The position numbers were made by a program, and so were the translations under genes. A stretch of DNA of 64,000 bases from Microbispora hainanensis. GTDB lineage: Bacteria > Actinomycetota > Actinomycetes > Streptosporangiales > Streptosporangiaceae. Below are positions 59,801-64,000 of this stretch, in pieces; within the stretch, counting starts at the first letter, position 1; each line of letters begins with the position of its first letter. The notes under the pieces are model-generated. The model had not been told where the DNA came from. It did not search any database and worked only from the letters and a program-made list of their open reading frames with translations. The stretch is from the NCBI RefSeq assembly GCF_036186745.1, contig NZ_CP108086.1, forward strand, positions 8,680,001-8,744,000, written 5' to 3'.

Positions 59801-59937
59801 TGCTGGGCCCGGCCTGCCAGTTCCACAACCGCGACCGCTACCAGCACCCCGAGCGCTACACCCGCCGCAACGTAGGCGAAGACCGCTGGGCCTTCACCTA
59901 CCACCGCCTCGGAAGAGCACGGCGGCTACGGGAATGA
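56821..59937 (+). CDS. DUF222 and HNH endonuclease protein (13E12 repeat family), expanded
   Basis: A 1038-residue member of the DUF222-HNH (13E12 repeat) family, normally about 400-600 residues. Residues about 58-225 are low-complexity Ala/Gly/Asp repeats (AAGTNGAGADAARGAADSAG-like units) ending in an Arg/Gly run (GRDRGRDRGRGRGRG). DUF222 spans about 243-470 (CLAEAEELLFARDRITSALA, RTRGGMTVGGAGRLLTLGAE). A second low-complexity stretch of about 425 residues (Asp/Thr/Pro/Ala, later SEAASSEAA and ASAGTMPGA repeats) separates it from the C-terminal HNH nuclease (about 945-1038: CWIDGCPLPATMCQIDHADN, GLTDLKLLGPACQFHN). All HNH Cys/His residues are present, so the nuclease may be active. GGAGG lies 4 nt before the ATG. 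The gene lies in a duplication-flanked insert. Confidence 0.9.
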   Translation: MDLFDIDPEHLRHSNGPDDGWWDRLIANSPLWSSDGSSAREPFPIINFERRQHADTPVAESVDAPGADVPGTHTDSADSDGANAKRGAAIGANAAGTNGAGADAARGAADSAGSDADAARGACDSAAAAGANGAGSGAAREAPDTPDSAAFAGVNAAGANGAGSGATRGAADGADAAGTNGTGANDPGAAGPSAGAGAGGGASEGVGGRDRGRDRGRGRGRGQRRVRSSWVVVGSVREVAQELALTPLPDDVDMCLAEAEELLFARDRITSALADRVGRVHRAGQARQHGHASTRCWLRTRGGMTVGGAGRLLTLGAELPRLPVVREKFATGELAAGVVEAICAAVAGLTDEQATLAEPILVDLAGKAGAAEVAKAGRHLRAVLDPDGEERDEQADYGRRFLRVRPGKGGGVEGEFYLPREAGARLMALLQAYAKLRAQGDDRPLTVRQADALIALLEQKIVTELLVVVSAESLPTDPENTNPETTDPTADPATQDPADPATDPDATGSADDLSRADDTVSGALGDPGAADGTDDPDIPEEFNAAHAEAEAGAGAGAEAGAGSADDISDSAPHKADDNVSDAMSADDSTEAEAGVGAGSDAAADGATDAGARSAGDACATAVTGIDDVREAEADPATNYATTPATDSATDSAPGSADATAGLRNEEPCGCGAGERGAGERRPGECEPRDTANTASAEGDHTANADSPKGRETISTSSAKRHETAPAKGDRCDRGATQTGAPHAPRHASACPADDGGHSPTAHSDIAASDAAASDAQPSQAAPSEAASSEAASSEAAWPDPPPEDASTRHTHAGPRPAGDCRHGQDTPRTSQGASPGTAQGASPGAAPGASAGTMPGAFLGASLGASAGTMPGASLGSALGASASTLLGASLGGALGGPLGMVPPGLLLATGQVLPVSSVHRLARTSTLVRIVMNAEGQVLDMGRKVRLATPAQRRAIFARYATCWIDGCPLPATMCQIDHADNWSTGGLTDLKLLGPACQFHNRDRYQHPERYTRRNVGEDRWAFTYHRLGRARRLRE

Positions 59938-59948
59938 CCGCCCAAGCA

Positions 59949-60055
59949 GAGGGCCGAGGGCCGAGGGCCGAGGGCCGACGAGAGGGTCACCGGTGCGCTG
60001 TCCACGGGGGCTTCACCGTGCTCACAGGGCTTCACCGTGCTCACAGGGCTTCACA
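59949..60055. repeat. short tandem repeats downstream of the DUF222-HNH gene
   Basis: Four 7-bp units GAGGGCC (59949-59976), then two 19-bp units GCTTCACCGTGCTCACAGG (60010-60047) and a partial third. The stretch 59938-60089 has no credible gene. Confidence 0.8.
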
Positions 60056-60089
60056 GTGCGGCACGGCGGCATGGGCAGCCGCCGGGAAG

Positions 60090-60243
60090 TCAGGCGTCGA
60101 GGCAGCCCTGCACGGCCTCGACGGGATCGACGTGGGAGACCTTCATGAACCACCGCGACTCGTAGGCGCCGACGTGCGGCAGGTGTCCCAGAGCGTACGG
60201 CGGTTCCAGTGGTGCGCCGGGACGAAGCCGAACGTCACGATGT
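60090..60243 (-). pseudogene. C-terminal gene fragment of unknown family
   Basis: On the minus strand a frame without a start ends at TGA 60090-60092 and reads LEPPYALGHLPHVGAYESRW followed by FMKVSHVDPVEAVQGCLDA. It has a normal protein-like composition, unlike the surrounding repeats. It begins exactly where the right direct repeat ends, so it looks like a truncated gene caught in the insert. The family is not recognised. Confidence 0.35.
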
Positions 60244-60398
60244 CGCCGGTCGAAGGGCCGGATTGGATACCGCCTGCATCAGTCGGCCGCGAATGGCCCC
60301 ACGACGAATCGCCGTCCCTGGTGGTCGCGGATTTGCGTGAGCGCGTCCTGTGCCTCATTTGCCAGTGATCATCGATGAGCCGGGGGAATCTCGAAGCC
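60244..60398. repeat. right flanking direct repeat (decayed HAD end plus intact nucleotidyltransferase end)
   Basis: The mirror situation of 55681-55839. The part 60244-60368 is a broken copy of the HAD 3' end: VGREWPHDESPSLVVADLRE and RVLCLICQ correspond to DGREWPHDEAPPVVVADLRE and LVLRLTGQ, but a net 5-nt deletion shifts the frame upstream and no start exists. The part 60369-60398 is the functional end of the nucleotidyltransferase. Confidence 0.8.
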
Positions 60399-60857
60399 GA
60401 ACGTCTCCCCCAGCGCACGAACGTCCCTGCGGTCCTTTTCCTGCGGTGGGTATGCCGTCTTGAAGGCGAACATCCACTCCGGAGCGACGCAGTCCACGGT
60501 ATGGCCGTTGATCGTGCCCTGTCCGGTGAGCGAGCCGTAGGGGTACGCGATCCCGTAGACGTGGTTTCCGGCTTCGTCATATTCGAAGACGTGCACGTCG
60601 ACGCTGTGGCCCCGGCCGTCGGTCAGGACGTAGTTCCACGCGGTGTCGTCGCCGTCGCGCCTCTTCACATAGCCGAGGCCCCGCATGTGCCCGGCGAAGT
60701 CCTCTTCGTCTCTGCGGTCCACGGCCAGGTCGAGATCCGGGTGATCTCTCGTCTGCCTGCCCAGGAGGGCGTCCACGCACCAGCCGCCGTCGATCCAGAC
60801 CTTCACCCCGCGCTCGGCGAGATGCTCGTAGATGCGGCAGACCGTTTCGGCGTCCAT
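60369..60857 (-). CDS. nucleotidyltransferase, lincosamide/aminoglycoside type (LinA/AadB-like)
   Basis: A 162-residue protein of the small nucleotidyltransferase group that includes lincosamide (LnuA/LinA) and ANT(2'')-Ia enzymes. The core motif is VWIDGGWCVDALLGRQTRDH followed by PDLDLAVDRRDEEDF: GG-W and D-x-D bind nucleotide and metal. The HSVDVHVFEYDEAG segment supplies the third acidic residue. ATG 60857 begins just before the family domain; no strong ribosome-binding site is seen (GGAGGG is 13-14 nt away). Whether it inactivates an antibiotic is unknown. It lies 59 nt downstream of tRNA-Ala on the same strand. Its last codons lie in the right direct repeat of the DUF222-HNH insert. Confidence 0.82.
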   Translation of the reverse strand: MDAETVCRIYEHLAERGVKVWIDGGWCVDALLGRQTRDHPDLDLAVDRRDEEDFAGHMRGLGYVKRRDGDDTAWNYVLTDGRGHSVDVHVFEYDEAGNHVYGIAYPYGSLTGQGTINGHTVDCVAPEWMFAFKTAYPPQEKDRRDVRALGETFGFEIPPAHR

Positions 60858-60916
60858 CAGAACGCCGAAAGCCGCCCTCCGGGCGGAGGACGGCTCTCTT
60901 GGTGATCCGGTCACTG

Positions 60917-60989
60917 TGGAGCTATGGGGATTCGAACCCCAGACCCCTTCCATGCCATGGAAGTGCGCTACCAGCTGCGCTATAGCCCC
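60917..60989 (-). tRNA. tRNA-Ala (anticodon GGC)
   Basis: A 73-nt cloverleaf on the minus strand: acceptor GGGGCTA / TAGCTCC (one G-T pair), D arm AGCGCAGCTGGTAGCGC, anticodon stem CTTCC/GGAAG with loop ATGGCAT (GGC reads GCC/GCU Ala codons) and T arm TGGGGTTCGAATCCCCA. The discriminator is A. The CCA end is not encoded. Confidence 0.96.
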
Positions 60990-61060
60990 TTGCCACACCG
61001 CGTCGGCGATGCCTCGCCAGTGTATAGGACTTCCGCGGTGTGGGTGTAACCGAGAACGTT

Positions 61061-61516
61061 TCAGCAGACGCAGGCGGCTCCCGCGGGGGCGGTGAGCGGG
61101 TCGGCCGGCCGGGTGCGCACTCCGGAGGGCCCGACGACCGGGAAGCCCTCACGCACCCAGTATTCGAAGCCGCCGATCATCTCCTTGACCCGGTAGCCCA
61201 GCCGGGCGAACTCCAGGGCCGCGCGGGTGGCGCCGTTGCAGCCCGGCCCCCAGCAGTAGGTGACCACGGTCACGTCACGGGGGATCAGCGCGGGCGCCCG
61301 GGCGGCGATCTCGGCCGTGGGCAGGTGGACGGCCCCTTCGATGTGGCCCTGCCGCCAGCTCTCCGCGCTGCGGGAGTCGACCACCACGATCGCCGGCTCC
61401 CCGGAGAGCAGGTCGGCGCGTACGTCGGACACGTCGGTCTCGAAGGTCAGGCGGGCGGAGAAGTGGGCGACGGCGGCGGCCGGCTCGGCGGCGGGCGTGT
61501 GCGTTACGGCGGACAT
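61061..61516 (-). CDS. rhodanese-like sulfurtransferase
   Basis: A 151-residue single rhodanese domain: VVVDSRSAESWRQGHIEGAV, HLPTAEIAARAPALIP, the active-site strand and loop VVTYCWGPGCNGATRAALEF with the persulfide Cys, then LARLGYRVKEMIGGFEYWVR. The loop CWGPGCN is of the type found in actinobacterial rhodaneses next to GlxA regulators. The C-terminal tail ends in CVC, a possible extra metal or redox site. ATG 61516 begins the conserved part. It is divergent from the GlxA-type regulator at 61589 (72-bp gap), its probable controller. Confidence 0.88.
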   Translation of the reverse strand: MSAVTHTPAAEPAAAVAHFSARLTFETDVSDVRADLLSGEPAIVVVDSRSAESWRQGHIEGAVHLPTAEIAARAPALIPRDVTVVTYCWGPGCNGATRAALEFARLGYRVKEMIGGFEYWVREGFPVVGPSGVRTRPADPLTAPAGAACVC

Positions 61517-61588
61517 GCCGACCAGAGTGCCCGGCCGCCCTGCCATGCCAGAAGAGGCGTGAACGCCCGATATCGCTAATATTCCGCC

Positions 61589-62641
61589 ATGCTCCCGCTC
61601 CCCGACCGGAGCCGTACCGTGTCGGTGCTGGCCTTCGACGGCATGAGCCCCTTCGAGCTGGGCTGCGTCGTCGAGGTCTTCGGGCTGCCCCGCCCGGAGC
61701 TGGACGTCCCCTGGTATGAGCTGGCCGTGTGCGCGGAGAGGCCCGGCCCGCTGCGGGCGGTCGGCGGGTTCACGATCGAGGCGGCGCACGGGCTGGACGT
61801 CTTCGCCGGGGCGCGGACCGTGATCGTGCCCGGAGTCCCGGACGTGCGGGCGGAGATCTCCCCCGCCCTCACGGACGCCCTGCGCCGGGCGCACGACGGC
61901 GGGGCACGGGTCGTGTCGATCTGCTCGGGCGCGTTCGCGCTCGCCGCCGCCGGGCTGCTCGACGGGCGGGCCGCGACGACCCACTGGCGGTACGCCGCGC
62001 TGCTCCAGCGGCGTTTCCCCGAGGTCCGGGTGGATCCCGGAGTGCTGTACGTGGACGAGGGCGACGTGCTGACCAGCGCGGGCAGCGCGGCGGGCCTCGA
62101 CCTGCTCGTCCATCTGGTGCGCCGTGACCACGGGCCGAGCGTGGCCAACGCGGTGGCCCGCAGGCTGGTGGTCACGCCGCACCGGGAGGGCGGGCAGGCG
62201 CAGTTCGTCGAGACGCCGGTCGCGGAGGTGGAGGCCGGTGATCCGGTGGGCAGGGCGATGGACTGGGTGCTGGCCGATCTCACCCGGCCGGTCACGGTCG
62301 CCGCGCTGGCCCGGGTCGCCGGGATGTCCGAGCGCGGCTTCATCCGGCACTTCGGCCGCCGCACCGGGACGAGCCCCCTGCGGTGGGTGATCGCGCAGCG
62401 GATCGCCGCCAGCCTGCCGCTCCTGGAGGCGACGACGGCTCCCATCGAGGAGGTGGCGGCCGCCGTCGGGTTCGAGAGCCCGGTGACGTTCCGCCACCAT
62501 TTCGGCCGTTCGATGCGTACGTCGCCGTCGGCGTACCGGAAGGCGTTCCGGCGTCAGGGGATCGCCAGCGAGAACCAGACCGTCTTGCCTCCGGCGACCC
62601 GGCTGGTCCCCCAGTGCTCGGCGAGCTGGTTGACCAGGTAG
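61589..62641 (+). CDS. GlxA/FtrA-type AraC-family transcriptional regulator
   Basis: A 350-residue regulator with a DJ-1/PfpI-like domain (VSVLAFDGMSPFELGCVVEV, VVSICSGAFALAAAGLLDGR) and a C-terminal AraC domain (LARVAGMSERGFIRHFGRRT and VAAAVGFESPVTFRHHFGRS). It shares the RRDHG..VAN.VARR and REGGQAQ segments with the paralogue at 52543. After the usual AraC end (SAYRKAFRR, about residue 322) it runs 28 residues further into sequence antisense to the phosphatase gene, overlapping it by 88 bp. It is divergent from the rhodanese gene and likely controls it. Confidence 0.92.
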   Translation: MLPLPDRSRTVSVLAFDGMSPFELGCVVEVFGLPRPELDVPWYELAVCAERPGPLRAVGGFTIEAAHGLDVFAGARTVIVPGVPDVRAEISPALTDALRRAHDGGARVVSICSGAFALAAAGLLDGRAATTHWRYAALLQRRFPEVRVDPGVLYVDEGDVLTSAGSAAGLDLLVHLVRRDHGPSVANAVARRLVVTPHREGGQAQFVETPVAEVEAGDPVGRAMDWVLADLTRPVTVAALARVAGMSERGFIRHFGRRTGTSPLRWVIAQRIAASLPLLEATTAPIEEVAAAVGFESPVTFRHHFGRSMRTSPSAYRKAFRRQGIASENQTVLPPATRLVPQCSASWLTR

Positions 62642-64000
62642 AGCCCCCTGCCCTCCTCGTCGAGCGGGCCGGGCTCGTGCACCACCGGCAGCCGGTGGTC
62701 GTCGTCGCTGACCTCGCACAGCAGGTGGTCGGTGCGCAGCAGCCTGATGGTGATGGGCCGCTGGGTGTGCTGCACGGCGTTGGTGACCAGCTCTCCGGCG
62801 AGCAGCTCGGCCACCGGGATCATCGACGTGAGACCCCACGAGCCGAGCGTCCGGCGGACCAGGCCGCGTACGCGCGACGGCGTCGTCGGCAGGGGCTCCA
62901 GCAGCCACTGGGCGACGTGCTCGCTGGGGATGCCGCGGAACCGGATGGCCAGCACGGTGACGTCGTCGGTCCTCTCGGCGGACAGCACGTCGTCGCTCAG
63001 CGCCTCGATCGAGGCGCCGTTCGCGAGCCTGCGGCGCAGCGACTCGACGCTGAGCCCGATGTCCTGCCCGCGCTCCTCCACGAGCCCGTCGGTGTAGAGG
63101 ACGAGCATGCTGCCGTCCTCCGCCGCGATCTCCATGGTCTCGAACGGCGTGCGGCCCAGCCCGATCGGCGGGCACCGGGGCGGCGACAGCACCTCCGCCT
63201 TGCCGTCCGCGCCCAGCAGGATCGGCGGCAGGTGCCCGGCGCTCGCGATCGTGCACCTGCGCAGCACCGGGTCGTACACGCAGTAGACGCAGGTGGTGAG
63301 CGTCTGCGCGGCCAGCCGCTGGGCCATCTCGTCGAGGGAATGGAGCACCTGCTCGGCCGGCAGGTCGAGCGAGGCGAGGGTCTGCACGGCCGTGCGGAGC
63401 TGGCCCATCACGGCCGCGGCGGCCAGCCCGTGCCCCATGACGTCGCCGACGACCAGGGCCACTCTGCTGCCCGGCAGCGGGATGACGTCGTACCAGTCGC
63501 CGCCCACCCGGTCCGCGGCCGGCTTGTAGCGGTAGGAGATCTCCAGCCCGGGCAGGTCGGGCGGGTCGCCCGGCCGCATGCCGCGCTGGAGGGTCTCCAG
63601 GGTCTCGTCCTGCTGGCGGTCGCGCCGCCCGTGGTGGATGGCGAGCGCGGCGGGCACGGCGAGCTGCCCGGCGGCGAGCACGTGGGCCTCCCCGAAGGGC
63701 GGCCGCCGGCTGTCCCGCGCCAGCAGCGCGCAGCCGACGGGCTCGCCGTACGCCCTGAGGGGTACGGCGAGCAGGTGCTCGTCGAGCAGCGCCGCCTCAC
63801 GGATCTCGTCGCCGGCCCAGCGCGGCGGCAGCCGTCCGTCCGGATCGACCCGGTGCCAGACGGCGCCGTCCACGTAGACCGCGGCGGCGTCGGCCAGCTC
63901 CGGGACCACCGCCTCGCAGAGGACCCTCGTCGTCATGTCCGGGCCCTGACTCTCGCCCATGGCCCGGACGACACCGCTGACGTGACTCAGTACGGCGAAC
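62554..64000 (-). CDS. PP2C-type (SpoIIE) phosphatase with C-terminal HATPase domain (5' end outside window)
   Basis: The frame is still open at the right edge (upstream residues read VLSHVSGVVRAMGESQGPDM), so the ATG at 63960 is probably internal and the N-terminal sensor part is outside. Visible parts are a GAF-like domain (AAAVYVDGAVWHRVD to LAVPAALAIHHGR), then the SpoIIE/PP2C phosphatase with metal-binding Asp residues in DRVGGDWYDVIPL, VVGDVMGHGLAAA and RTDDVTVLAIRF. At the C terminus is a GHKL ATPase/anti-sigma-like domain with N-box ELVTNAVQHT and G2-type GRGLYLVNQLAEHWG. Such proteins act on anti-anti-sigma factors in partner-switching stress signalling. It overlaps the convergent GlxA gene by 88 bp. 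Confidence 0.92.
   Translation of the reverse strand, partial: FAVLSHVSGVVRAMGESQGPDMTTRVLCEAVVPELADAAAVYVDGAVWHRVDPDGRLPPRWAGDEIREAALLDEHLLAVPLRAYGEPVGCALLARDSRRPPFGEAHVLAAGQLAVPAALAIHHGRRDRQQDETLETLQRGMRPGDPPDLPGLEISYRYKPAADRVGGDWYDVIPLPGSRVALVVGDVMGHGLAAAAVMGQLRTAVQTLASLDLPAEQVLHSLDEMAQRLAAQTLTTCVYCVYDPVLRRCTIASAGHLPPILLGADGKAEVLSPPRCPPIGLGRTPFETMEIAAEDGSMLVLYTDGLVEERGQDIGLSVESLRRRLANGASIEALSDDVLSAERTDDVTVLAIRFRGIPSEHVAQWLLEPLPTTPSRVRGLVRRTLGSWGLTSMIPVAELLAGELVTNAVQHTQRPITIRLLRTDHLLCEVSDDDHRLPVVHEPGPLDEEGRGLYLVNQLAEHWGTSRVAGGKTVWFSLAIP

Noticed and set aside
60917..60989. tRNA-Ala as the attachment site of the HNH element
   Set aside because: The flanking duplications lie in the HAD and nucleotidyltransferase ends. 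No second copy of the tRNA 3' end is seen, and there is no integrase.

Overview
The window is very GC-rich, densely coding DNA from an actinobacterium, most likely a filamentous Streptosporangiales relative (Nonomuraea, Microbispora or Thermomonospora type). The pointers are an adenosylcobalamin-dependent ribonucleotide reductase beside nrdR and lexA, a Bacillus-type LexA box, a CASTOR/POLLUX-type channel, DUF4192 and DUF1707 proteins, a 10-methyl fatty-acid gene pair, TANNNT -10 boxes and several probable leaderless starts. The genus is inferred from gene content only. There is no rRNA, CRISPR array, plasmid or phage replication module; the single tRNA is tRNA-Ala(GGC).

Layout. 0-6.6 kb: small regulated cassettes. 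A TetR gene is divergent from a Gfo/Idh/MocA oxidoreductase and shares two tandem operators with it. A MarR gene is divergent from an MFS exporter plus alpha/beta hydrolase over a 32-bp palindrome. 6.6-11.3 kb: DNA precursor supply and repair control (nrdJ, nrdR with tandem NrdR boxes, lexA with an SOS box on its -35). 11.3-20.2 kb: C-S lyase-like aminotransferase, secreted GH5-CBM2 cellulase, tricorn-type protease, leuS. 20.4-32.2 kb: lipid metabolism, with two cytochromes P450, an acyl-CoA ligase, a tmsA/tmsB-like pair for 10-methyl fatty acids, a 2-hydroxyacid dehydrogenase and an alpha-methylacyl-CoA racemase-type CoA transferase; three candidate TetR-type operators lie here. 32.3-36.1 kb: nitroreductase and an ABC-2 exporter operon with an Xre regulator, preceded by an 80-bp concentric palindrome. 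36.2-44.6 kb: guaB1, stress protein, FKBP, a 16-copy 15-bp minisatellite, GT39-like membrane transferase, LigB-type ATP-dependent ligase, DUF1707 and DUF4192 proteins. 44.7-53.8 kb: a shortened ABC-F ATPase with a candidate upstream leader ORF and stem-loop, EI24, Maf, ion channel, membrane-anchored protein, PTH2, MFS and a GlxA-type regulator. 53.8-64 kb: SDR/HxlR pair, HAD hydrolase, a repeat-rich 4.4-kb segment carrying a giant DUF222-HNH protein, nucleotidyltransferase, tRNA-Ala, rhodanese, a second GlxA regulator and a SpoIIE phosphatase running off the end.

The most unusual observations are these. (1) The DUF222-HNH gene sits in a 4.4-kb segment flanked by about 155-bp imperfect direct repeats. 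Each repeat spans the junction of the two convergent neighbours, and each copy keeps only one neighbour's end intact, which is the signature of an insertion with target duplication. (2) The ABC-F ATPase is 386 aa and lacks the second Walker A. It is preceded by a leaderless-type promoter, a 7-codon ORF and a strong stem-loop. (3) A perfectly concentric 80-bp palindrome before the ABC exporter buries both an operator-like core and the Shine-Dalgarno sequence.
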